A DNA stretch of 64,000 nucleotides from Manduca sexta (Eukaryota; Arthropoda; Insecta; Lepidoptera; Sphingidae): assembly GCF_014839805.1 (NCBI RefSeq), contig NC_051142.1:16028589-16092588 (forward strand), written 5' to 3'. The notes under the pieces were generated by a model that was not told where the DNA came from, did not search any database, and saw only the letters and a program-made list of their open reading frames with translations. The translations under genes and the position numbers were made by a program. Positions 38,411-50,700 of the stretch are shown here, one piece after another. The first letter of the stretch is position 1. Each line of letters starts with the position of its first letter.

Positions 38411-39642
38411 AACCAAATACTTGTCTTCGTTAAAATAACATCTTGCAATAAGTTAGTCTAACCATAGATACAAAAAAAAAATATATATATTTTTATAACG
38501 GAATAAATGTCAATAAAAAGTAATTTTGATATACACGCCCTAATGCTACTACTGCTACACTAAAGAGTCGTTGGGACAGTAACATCACACTTTCAGTCAT
38601 AAATACACGTATGTAAACACCATATTCGCACTAAACTACAAATAGTCAAATATCAGAATACCAACAACTGGACTTTTGGCGAAAATAATCGGCATTGATA
38701 AATGATATTTGCTACAACCATAGCAGACGTAAAAAATAGATACGGTTACTTTAGTAACGTAATGTTCAAATGACCCTATGAAACTGACTGTGTGAAATGC
38801 GCATGCGCACAAGACAACTACTACTCAAGACTCATATACAAGTGACTTAATAATGAAAAGGTGAGTGACCCTAAAGAAAAGGGATGACCTCTGCCAGTGC
38901 GCCGGAGTGGGGTAAGGGCAGGATGACATTTAAGTACCGATTACTTTCTCTTACTATATTAACTTGGATTGCGATTTGTATTAGTCGGTCACTCGGGCTA
39001 TCAGACTGGTTTGTTGCGTAATCTCGTTCACAAAGCTTGATCGGTGCTGTGGTTCTGTATTTAAACTTTTTTGTGCTCGCGGACAGGATTCAAAAATCGA
39101 TCAATATTTTCGTTATTGATAAAGGAAAGGTGTGTCAGCTCATACAGCCAGAAATGTGAAATATAAAGCATTTTATTTGGTTTTCGACTTCATCAAAATG
39201 TAAGCGAAGGTTCTAAATTCGATATCCGTGATAATTTCGCCGTGTAGTTACTTAGTTTCTTTCGCTAAATAAGATAAGAATAAATTTACGGACGTAAGAT
39301 ATTAATCGAGAAAAAAAGACAAATAGATGACATACGCACAATGAATTTGAACAAAACCGTTTTCTTCACCAACTCTACGTACTGTGGAACTCTAAATAGT
39401 AACTTATTAACGTTTGTGCAACAAAAAGCAATTCGTTGAACTTAATACAATTATCCTCACGGTTTGGGAATACCAATTGCAGTCACGTGTGGTAGAGCCG
39501 AGTTGTTACCACTACTTCTACCACTGGATGAACGTTTTGCCTGTTGTAAGGCGTTTGCAAACAATAGCAATAACATTGAACTTAAACTTTGACTAGATGT
39601 TATACCTATATGCAATGCTGTAAATAGCCTTTCATTTTATAT
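38411..39642. other. Intergenic DNA, nothing recognised
   Basis: Mixed-composition DNA without a supported gene, repeat or RNA. Confidence 0.4.
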
Positions 39643-39984
39643 ACGTGCTCCGTAAAGTGCACTGCACCTGATGATAAGTGGAGTGGGGTCCATTAGAATG
39701 TCGACAGACGAGAGATGATTACCCCTCAGCAGTTGACACAATTATGCCGGCCTGTTGAAATAGGATATACACAGATTAATCCTCGAATGCAACACACTTA
39801 CGTGGGCCACTATGACGGGTTTTAACACCTTGTAAAACCTGCATATCTGAGAAATTCTCTATAATAATTTTGAAGTTTGCACAGCCCGTACGAGGCCTGC
39901 GTAGAGGACTATGGCTTAAGCCCTCTCAGTAACAGAGGAGCAGCAGCAGTGAGATGGTATATAATACAAGGCCGATATTATTAT
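39643..39984. mobile_element. Reversed R4 joined directly to the 3' half of a SINE A
   Basis: R4 (39643-about 39840; GTGGAGTGGGGTCCATTAGA) runs without a gap into the distal half of a plus-strand SINE A (about 39838-39984; ACCTGCATATCTGAGAAATT to AATACAAGGCCGATATTATT). The tRNA head of the SINE is absent. Confidence 0.65.
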
Positions 39985-40489
39985 AGAGGTTAGAGGAATT
40001 ACTTCTTTCTGATCATTTAAAGCAGCTTTTGTTTACTTTACTTTAATATTTTGTACTATCAACGAAATTGCCGCCCGCCGAACACATCCTTTGCCCTATT
40101 TGCAATCCTCATTTCTACTTTTTGAGGGATGGCAGTGACCTCAAATTTACTCTGACGTTATGTTGTGGTAATAATCATCAGGTGAAATACATTACAGAAT
40201 TGTGTTTTAAACATATTCAATGGTCATGTACTATTCTGACTACCCAATCATGTTAAAGTCCGTTTTTAAGTTTAAGGTCTAATGTCGAATATGTATTGTG
40301 GTAAAAGGGGGGAACATATTTCGCAAAATGTCACAATTATGGACAATATTATTTCCTAATAAACGGTTTGTGATGTTAGGTTCGAAGGGAAACACACGGG
40401 GCATTAAAACGCGATTAAACTTTGGCGTTTTTAAAAACGTCTAACTGCAGTGAAGTCAAGCGACATCGTATCAGCCCTACACTAACGGG

Positions 40490-40640
40490 CATTATGAGTC
40501 TTAACATAACATATCTCAGTGTGACGAGTATAGTGCAATTCCACGCAGTGCTTTGTAATTCAAAGTGTTAGTAATGTTACTGCTGTTTATTGATTGTCTT
40601 GTCTTTTACTATCAGGCGACCGGCACTCATCACGTCATCC
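40490..40640 (-). repeat. R3 fragment, reversed
   Basis: Shows GCAGTGCTTTGTAATTCAAA and TACTATCAGGCGACCGGC on plus, the reverse of the proximal part of R3. Confidence 0.55.
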
Positions 40641-41314
40641 ATATGCGAAAAAAATACAAAACTTAATAACAAAGCTCTACGTCAATATGATATATAATAA
40701 AACAGAACAAACCCTAGTTGTTAACAATTTTCACGCGTTCTATAACACATTATGCGAAACAAGTAAGCTCTAGAAAAATGGGTGAACATTGCGCGACTAC
40801 GACTCTGCCTACCCTATTTTGAAGAAAGCCTGAGTTTATATTGTGTAATGTTTTGAGTTTAGTTCCCACGATATAATCACTTATATCCGCTTACCTATTG
40901 ACCCAGAAACAACCAAATTTCTGAGGAAATCTGATTTAGTCATCTCAATTACTATGATTATGTCAAATGACATATTGCGTGTTTATTGTTCTTAAGCAAT
41001 GTTGTCTTGTTACGAAATCAAGATACATACTTATGTGTATTACAGTGAGGAACGATTCAGCTGGAAACCAAGTAGGATTTAATATTGGATTGTTTTAAAT
41101 ACCAAAATTTAAAGCCTTTGAATAAACAAAGACACTTTTTATATTGTAGTAGAAATAGAACTATGTCGACTTATCGCAGCAGGTGCCAGTGACGCAGCTC
41201 GCCTAAATAACCTGCTATAATACGCCGGTATAGTTTTTCACCATTATATTAGTGATCACTGTACAGATTTTAATCTGATTATAATGTCAGTATACTACGT
41301 CTATAAACAGTAAT

Positions 41315-41636
41315 AAGCGGCGATAGCCTAGTTGGGTGTGGAACGGACTGCCAAGACGAATGTCCGCAGGTTCAAATACCAAGGGCACACACCTCTGACT
41401 TTTCTAAAATCATGTGTGTATTCTTTGTGAATTTATCGTTCGCTTTAACGGTGAAGGAAAACATCGTGAGGATACCTGCGCATTTGAGAAGTTCTCTATA
41501 GGAATTTCGAAGGTGTGTGAAGTCTACCAATCCGCACTAAGCCAGCGTGGTGGACTAAGGCCTAATCCCTCTCAGTAGTAGAGGAGGCCCGTGCTTAGCA
41601 GTGGGCAAGTATATAATACAGGGCTGATATTATTAA
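41315..41636 (+). mobile_element. SINE A, best-preserved copy
   Basis: Box A GATAGCCTAGTTGGGTGTGG, box B GCAGGTTCAAATACCAAGGG, middle GTGAAGGAAAACATCGTGAG, and end ATACAGGGCTGATATTATTA: complete tRNA-derived head and body. It lies about 150-450 bases upstream of the proposed FAR-C leader exon. Confidence 0.85.
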
Positions 41637-41779
41637 ACAGTAATAACGACAGAATTTTTGAAACACAAGAAGCCGCATAGCATATTTGTATTTATTATAA
41701 TTATACAAATAACACATAGCTATAATAACAGAGCCTATTATGTATATTTAGTGAGGTTCTTGGTTCAACAGAAAACGCG

Positions 41780-41929
41780 CCGCCCCGCCCGTTTTACTCT
41801 TCCGTATGTTTCCAAACTGTTACAGCGAGCGTTACGCCAAGGCAGGCGCAGTGAAAGCCGGAGTGCGCGCACAGCGGTCGCGTCGCTAGTTGTCATGTGT
41901 GTGTTGAGTGCCGGCATAGCTGTTTAAAG
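41780..41929 (+). promoter_or_regulatory. Candidate promoter and leader exon of FAR-C, with a 10-codon uORF
   Basis: A local GC- and CpG-rich island in AT-rich DNA (GCGCCGCCCCGCCCG; GCGCGCACAGCGGTCGCGTC) ending at a strong donor, AAAG|GTAAGT (GT 41930-41931). It would splice to the acceptor at 44700-44701, 36 bases before the FAR-C ATG. A short upstream frame (ATG 41895, stop 41925-41927; MCVLSAGIAV) ends two bases before the donor. No TATA box is evident. This rests on motifs and composition, not transcript data. Confidence 0.5.
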
Positions 41930-42687
41930 GTAAGTCTTTAGTCCTGAAGGAATAAACTATGTTTTTACCTGTCCTAGTGTGAGTAAACTTAGACTGTGAA
42001 AGAGAGATCCCGGGTCAGAAAACTAATGTCTGAATTTCGTTTGAAAATTCTGAAATTTGCCGGAATAATTGTGCTTTCTAGGGAGATAGGTTTCTTTTAT
42101 ATCAAGTGAGAATAGACTCAAAGAACCATGAAATTTGTATCTCTGTGTATGCCGTCTGATATACATACATAAGCATATATTTTTTAAATAAGCTCATCTC
42201 CGTATCTTAAAGAAGAAAGAATAATGCATCCATTTTTCACCAAACTTATTTTCGTCCCACAGTGAGGTCTTATCTAGAACACGTCTCCGAGTAAGCCGGA
42301 AATATTTTCAGGAAAGCTTAAAACTTATTGCTTGAGTACCGATCCATAATCACAGTGGTTACGTATAAAGACTTAACTTATAATTTAAATACAGGATATT
42401 ATGAACCATATTACCAACTATTCAAAATTTGCATCGTAGTTCACGTCAGGATATATTAATTTTTTAGAACAAACCATACATTACGGCATCCGATGGCACA
42501 GCGACCGAAGAGCTGTCTATGAAACGACAGGCCGGGGGTTCTATCTTCACACGACAAATGTTCGTGATGAACGTATTAATTGCGTGGAACGATTTGATAT
42601 AGTTTATACTTATATTTAGCGGTATACTTATGGTTTTGAAGATCATGACTTTAGTCATATTATTTTTATATTTAATGTTGGTAGGTT

Positions 42688-42953
42688 TCTTATATGTGAG
42701 AGTTCGGCGAGATAGGTACCACCGCAATGTCTTTGTCCGCAAGCAACAGTGTATAGTCACTATTGTGTTCCGGTTTGAAGAACATTGTAGCCAGTGTAAC
42801 TACTGGACATAATAAGACTTAACATCTCATGTCTCAAGTTGGCGAGCGCAGTGGAATACCAAACAATACTTTGTAATTGAAGGTGTTAGATGGTGTTTCT
42901 ACTGTATACGGGCGGTCGTATCGCTTAAAATCAAGCGAACGGCAAGCTCGTTT
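42688..42953 (-). repeat. R3 copy, reversed, in the probable FAR-C leader intron
   Basis: On plus: TATGTGAGAGTTCGGCGAGA, GGTACCACCGCAATGTCTTT, CGGGCGGTCGTATCGCTT. This is the reverse of the family sequence, near full length. Confidence 0.7.
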
Positions 42954-44737
42954 TGTCATACAGAGCAATAAAAAAAAGTTACGATAAATAAACCATAGCG
43001 GTAAATTTAAATCATTCTTCAATAACACTGTCGCGTCGTGTCAACAAAATAATTCTGCATCAAAACCATACACAAGTTGACTCTATATTCTCTCGGATCA
43101 ATACTTATGCACTTTTGCTTTACATAGTACTGAAGGGTGATAATTGCGTCACATGAAGTACACCCAATTATACTGTAATGGAGGGTTTGTGAGCTCGCCG
43201 CATGTACGCTGTGTAGGTATAAGCTATGTCAATTTGTACAGCAAGCAACATTGTGTAATTATCTTTTTTTGTTTCAATGTCATTGAAGGCAATACATTTG
43301 TGGTGCAATTCAGGTAAGAATTCCGAAAATCCGAAAACGATAATTACTGTTCCCGTTTTTGGATGTATTAAATAATTGTATCTATTTAACGAGAGTTGCA
43401 TTTTTGGGCCGTCAACATAGTTATACTAACAGATCCTGGCCACGATCCTTAGATCACGCAACACCGTGTGGCATTTTTTAATTATTTGCCAGGGACTTTA
43501 TAGAGGGACGCAAAATCTCAATCGTTATGCATATATACATCAGAAATTCTGTTGCACTGACCAAGCAAAACAGATAGACGATCATTATCGTGTTTAATAT
43601 CTATGTATTGTCAACCCCGGTAACTACTGTCGTTGCTGGGCAACGATCTTCTGTGCCAATGGACCTAGTTAGACCTTTAGCTGCTCTGATCGCAAAAGTT
43701 CCAAAAAGCAATGATGAAACATGCCTCTTAGTGGTAATATGAAGGTCACAATATTTTCCTTTTCACCGATAAACAAGCGTTTAACGAACACTATCTTTCA
43801 AAAAGAGAGATCTACGTCCAGAACAGAAACAATCAATTCTATTCTTCTATTATATTCAATTCTAACTTAGAAGTCCAGTCCAGCTAAAAATTCTTAATAT
43901 TTGTATATGCAAATACGCTCTCAAAACCCCATACCTGTTATTAAGTAATATTTAAGAAACGATTACATCACATAGAAAGTTGCCTTGACCTAGTTAAATG
44001 ACCAATAAAATGAGTTCGATTCTCAGGCCGGACGATAATTAGTAGGAGTTTTATCATTGGTCTTGTGACAATGTTTAAGAAGGAAGTCCCAGGTTCCAAA
44101 TTCAAGGCGTTGGTATCGACTTCATAAAACATAAGTTGTGAATGGTGGTAATGGTAACCTGCAAACGAAAAAATCTTGTTCATGAGAAGAATAAAACCTT
44201 AGCGAACTATGGTAACGATACTGCATAGCCTTTTAGTGACAGATATGAGCTTTTGCATCGGTACATTTTTGTGCACGATTCACGCAGAAAATTGTGTGCG
44301 CAGTATGATTTATTTATGTAACTATAGATAAAATTTCATATTAAGACACTTTTTAAATGTATGCGAATACTAAATAATAGTAACTAGCTTAGTTAATATA
44401 AAATTGACTTTGTGATATAAATAATTGGAACTTAAGGCAGTACAGAGCTAATTCTTAAAATGAAATAACGTACCTACATATCTGGACGAGAAATAGTTTA
44501 ACACATCAAGCGTCCTAATGTTTCGTACAGTGTATTTTCGTCTCACAGGTTATCAGATTAAATCCCAGGCATCTCAAGTCTTATATCAATATCTCAAACA
44601 TGTGATCATAATGACAATTAAATTTATGACCGCACTGTTTAGTAGACAGTCAAAACATATTGCCACTAGAGGCGATTAATTTCTTATATTTATTGCTTCA
44701 GATACACTATATTGACACCGGATACTGAATTTTGAAA

Positions 44738-47700
44738 ATGGATTCAAATATGAACATAATGACCACAGAGAAAATGGACTCCTACCAGTAAGTGTTACGA
44801 AACTTGTATTCCTTGTTATCTTAGTACGCCTTGTTTATCAGGTGAGTCGTTAGCTCGTCTTCTTTTGGCAGCAATAAAGAAAAAAAAATCTTTATCAAAC
44901 TGCCTAAGTTAATTTGGTTGTAAGTAAATTGGTTGCAATCGTTTTGATGATCAAAGTATTAGAAGGGAACAACTGGTTCCCAAATTATTGGGGGGGAACG
45001 GTCTCGTGGCCATTCTTCACAAAATTTGCCAACTAAGCTCAGTATCCCAATAGAATTTACACTCAACACTTCCTTTTAGAAAACACATGGAGCTTCTTAA
45101 CGGGAACGACCCTTCAGCTATCAACCTAAACGAAATTGGGAACTGCGAGCGCCTGGAAGATGCCACCTCCATCGCCAGTTACTACGAAGGCTCCGTGATT
45201 CTGGTGACAGGAGGCACCGGGTTTGTCGGCAAGGCACTGCTGGAGAAACTCCTGAGGAGTTGTCCAGGGATCGAGATTATATATGTTCTCATGAGGCCCA
45301 AGAGAGGGCTGACGGTAGAACAGAGGTATAAAGAGCTGCTGAAGAATCAGGTATGTGGGATACTGACTTTTTTATATTGTAGAATTGTATCTTGGTTAAT
45401 GGTAAGTAAACAACACTGTTAAAGGATTGATGGTTTATGACATAGTTAGAGAATTTGTGTGGCGTTGCCATCTATTTTACAATTTCAGTCAGAATTTATA
45501 AAACATTTTATAAATTGTTGAGTCCATACAGTCTCAAAGAATATAATAATCTTTTAACGAATTTAATGCTTGTTTCATCTAGATTAAAGACATAATAATT
45601 GTATATTATCTATCACCAGGTTTTTGACCGCATCCGGCTTCGCTGGCCAGACCGCCTTACCAAGCTCCATCCCATCACCGGCGATGTCTCTGCCCCTGGT
45701 CTTGGCGTCAGTCCTGAACAGCGTGTATTGCTCGGTGATGTCACAACTCTGTTCCACTCAGCCGCCACAGTGAGGTTCACAGAGCCCCTGCATGCAGCAA
45801 CGGCGTTGAACGTGCAAGGCACAGCGTCGCTGCTAAAGCTGGCTCAGGATATGCCCAAGTTGAAGGTGAGAGACTTAGGAGTTAATAAAGGAAATAATTC
45901 ATCTGATGCAAATGTGCTATGAAAACCTATAAATAAGTATCTACTAGGCGCAGGCAAAAGTTTCATCCATATGTTGTTGACATACCCAAAAGTCGAACTA
46001 AATGGTTTGACAGCTCGTTTTTGGTGAGAGTCGCCAAGATTTGGAACGACCTGCCAAGGGTCAATTTTTCCTGATAAGTTGAACTCTGGGGCCTTAAAAG
46101 TAGAGTGAACAGGTATCTTTTGGATGGGCGTGTACCACCTTCGTCTTCATCTACATTTTCCATCAAGTGAGATGGAAGACAAACGCCTATTCCATTGCAA
46201 CTAAACAAAAAAAAAAACATAAAATCTTCAAAAACATATATACTACAATTTTTGAGGGTTTGATATTAAGACTCAGTAATCAAATTACGCTAAGAATCCT
46301 TAACCGCAGACGTTTCAGTATTCGATAAACTAGAACTTGATCATGTTTTGATACAGGCTTTAGTCCACGTCTCCACGGCCTACAGTAACGCCCCTCGCCA
46401 TCACATAGAGGAGCGCGTATACCCACCACCCTACGAGCCCGACAGCATTATCAGGTGTGCGAAGATGCTCCCTCAAGAGACCGTGGAAGCCATCGCCGGC
46501 AGTCTGCAGGTTCGTACTGAGTCATTCATCTTATCTGGTTTTTGTTACTACAAACCTTACTGGTTTAAGGCCATTTTTACAATATATAAAATTAGCTGAC
46601 TGCACGAATATACTCTTTTTTTACTACATAAATATGTGATTATTTTAATTTAAATAGTTGTAAGTGCATTTACAATAGGTTAAGCTACAAATCAAAAATA
46701 TTCAACTAATGCGACAAGCAACTGGCTTGTATTTTTCTAGGGAGATCATCCAAATCCATACACATTGACGAAGGCGTTGGCAGAATCTATAGTGTACAGC
46801 CACACAGATCTGCCTGTCTGCATTGTACGGCCTTCTATTGGTAAGTATATTAAATAACATCGGCATTGTATAAAACCCCATTGTATAAACCCCCACCCCG
46901 GAATTTCCTTTAATTGTTATTAGAAATAACAAGAAGACGACATATTAAAATCTTGAATCCATTTATGATGATTCCCAACTATAGTTTTTCATTATGTTTT
47001 CCTTCCTATTTATTGTTTTGTTTGTATTAAATACCTTTACTACCCACTTTTTTATTGATACGAGCTAATTCACTTGACGATGAATGATCAACGCCATCCA
47101 AAAAAATAACTGATATCCCGTTAGCTTCGATGACCATTAAGAAAAAGAAAGGGGATTTTATTTCAAATATCGGTAGTCTCATTGACCTCACGAAACAAGG
47201 TTCCATTTTTTCAAACTATTTTCTGAAGGTTTAAGATATAAAACGGCTTCATTACTTTCTTTATAATTCGCCTTATGAGCCGTTCTATATTTTTATAGAA
47301 CGAACTGAAGATATATAAAACCGGAAATACTAAACAAATAACTATATATTTCAACAAAACCCTTAAGCTAAATATTATTTAATGTTATACTAATAATGAC
47401 TTTAAAAAGGAAGCCCTTAATCAACATTTTATAAGGCATTGGCTGTTAAGATCTGACATTTTCTTAATATTTTGCGTATAGCTAATGAAATGTATAAAAA
47501 AAAATTAAAAATATTTCATTATGTATAAGAATCAAAATGGATTGTTTTTAAGCCTCAAATAAGTCACCACAGGACGGCGCTTACTACGCCTAGAAGTCTT
47601 GACTTTCCTAACATGGGATTCCACCGGCTGGGTATGACGGCTAATCAATCGATAAGAATGAATTTATAATGAATGTCATGGGAATGAGGCCGCCGGTGAC

Positions 47701-50700
47701 CCATTGTGGTCTATTAACAATTTATACCCTATTTTTGCTGTGTATTGCTAAGAAATTATAAACTTGTTAAAAATAAGTGAGGCAATAAAGTTAGTAAAAG
47801 CTTATGTAGCATGACTATATTATTTATATAGTCTAATGACGAGGCGAGTATTTCTTTAAGGTCATTAGATGAAGAATTTGAGACACTAGTGGCATTACCA
47901 TAATAGGACTAATCCAATGTTAAATCGACAAATTTATCCGCATGAATCCAAAAAAAAACTAACCCCCTTATTCATCAACGTTTTTTATCTAAGGACGGAG
48001 TAAAGTTGTGATAACAAGTCTGTTTCCCAACGGCACTGAGAAATAGACATAGGGCCGTTGTGATTGGTTATTATTGTTGTATTTCAATATTAGCCAATCA
48101 CAACGGCCCTACGTCTACGCACTGCGAAGACTGCCATGCCGTCAGCACTGAGAAACAGACTTGTTATCACAGCCTTACTCGGTCGTTAGATAAAAAACGT
48201 CTATGAATAAGGGGGTGAGTGATTGCTACTTTTAGTACGTTTAGCTTACTAAGTTCAAATCATATCATTAAATAACAAAAAAATTAGCTCTCGTTGGTCG
48301 TCGTAGATTAGGGTTATTCTACTTAACTGATTATTTTAGGATTAATTTAACTCACAGCAGACTCTCCGCCTCATGACCAAGACAATGGCTGCAAAATCTT
48401 CGAACGATTTGAATTAAACTTAAAATCGCGGAAATATCAGATCAATAATTTATATATACTATTATATAAAGCTGAAGAGTTTGTTTGTTTGTTTGTTTGA
48501 ACGCGCTAATCTCAGAAACTACTGGATTAAACTGAAAAATTCATTTTGTTTTGGATAGCCCTTTGTTCGTGGAGTGCTATAGGCTATATATCATCACGCT
48601 ATACCCAAAAGGAGCGGAGCAGTAATGGCTAATCTCAGGAACTATCGGTTCGAATTGAAAAATTCCTTTTGTGTTGGATAGCCCTTTGTTCCTGGAGTGC
48701 TATAGGCTATATATCATCACGCTATGACCAATAGGACTGGAGCAGTAATGAAACATGTTGCAAAAACGGGAAAAATTTAGTAGTTTTGAGAGCTTCCGTG
48801 CGTGCGCAGCGTAAACGGTTAAAGTTATGCAACAATGATGTATGACGGGATTGTTCCTCTTAAAAAGTTCTACAAAAATATATTATTAAACTAAGTCCCC
48901 CGCTGCCTGAACGTGTTAAACTCTAAAACTACCCAACGTATTAAGATGAACTTTGGTAAGGAGACAGTTTGAGACCCTGGGAAGAACATAGGCTCCCGGG
49001 AAAATATATAGCGTGACTTTTATAACGGAAAACTTTAGCTCGAAAAACTTTATAACGCGGGCGGAGCCGCGAGCACAAGCTAGTATTAAAATATAGAAAT
49101 CATTAGGTTTCCAATTTATCACCAATTAAAATAAATCATACAATTATTACAGTGACAGCTGCTCATCAAGAACCATTCCCAGGATGGATCGACAACATTT
49201 ACGGAGTTACTGGTGAGTTTCATAAATTTGTGCTCTAATCAGGTTTATTTAGGGCATGAATTAGATTAAATGAATACGGTAGTACTCTATTCATAAACAA
49301 ATTAAAATTAGTAGCTTACGATTAAGGTATTAGACACCGCTCGACTTACCAACGAATCATTTAACAATGCAGATGATCAGAAGCTTGAGAAATTACTTTC
49401 TATAAAATTGTCCGCCATTTCTCATCATATTCCGATTCCTTTAATAATGTAAATGATCAGATATGAAACTACTTACTATTAAGTCATCTACTTGTTCAAA
49501 TAAAGGTGTGACATCTAACAAATTTTCTAGGAATCATTATGGAGATATCGAGAGGAACGTACCGATCAGGGTATTGCCGGGAGCGGTACGTCGTGGACCT
49601 GGTACCCGTCGACATGGTGGTGAACTCCTGCATCCTCGCCGCTTGGAGGCAGGGTGCTAAGCAGTAAGTTAATCAGAAAATCATCAATACATTAGACGCA
49701 CATTTTTTCTTGTGAAGGGAAACTTTTCTTTTAAGTACCTGGATCTCAAATAACAGGTATCAGTCCTAGCTGAGTTTATATTAATTTAAAGACAATCGAT
49801 CAATGACTAAATATACGTAGCATGGTACCACCACCCACCACCACCGGAGTCTTAATTTAGTTATGCTTGCTTATAATAAAGACCAAACTCTCGAAAACAG
49901 ACAAAATCCATGGATATCCACACATATGAAATCCACATAACAGGAATGAGTTGCCATTATCCACAGTGAAAAACAGTTCACCAAGCCCTATAGTGTGAGA
50001 CAATATAAATACTTCTACTCTACAGGCCTGGTCGCTGCCCGGTATACAATGTGACCTCTGGTTCAATAAACCCGCTGCAGTGGGGAGAGTTCACCAAGCT
50101 CTGCATAAAGTGGGCCCGAGAGAACCCGACCAAGTAAGTATTATAACAGAATTGAAATCATTGGTTTTGCCAAAAATGGTGAACACGATTACGTGGTTGG
50201 GTTGTTTACTACAATTTCAGAAAGTGAAGGTTCACTAACTTGATGTACAAGTTTCAAGAGAGCGGCTATTACTTAAAAGAAAATTATTACTTATAATTTT
50301 GATTATGATTGATTTCGGTAATTAACATAATATCGTAAAAAAAATTAGCTATCTATTTATTTAATTTTCGTTATTTTTAAATCGAAATACAGTCTTGAAA
50401 TTTTTAGATATAATATCAACTTATTTTATTTTCATAATTTTTAAATCGAAAAACACTCTTGAAAAAAACCTTTTTTTGCATCCGCGCCATAATTTTCCTC
50501 ATTGACTTTACATTCTTAAACTTATTCTCCAGATACGTGATGTGGTACCCCAACTTCTCGTTCACGGAGTCCCGCTTCATGAACACTTTCTGGGAAGTAA
50601 CGTGCCATTTCCTACCAGCTTTCCTTTATGACCTATTGTTGAGGGCACAGGGAAGAAAAGCCATGTGAGTACCCTTTAAAAACTCATCTAAATTGGTAAA

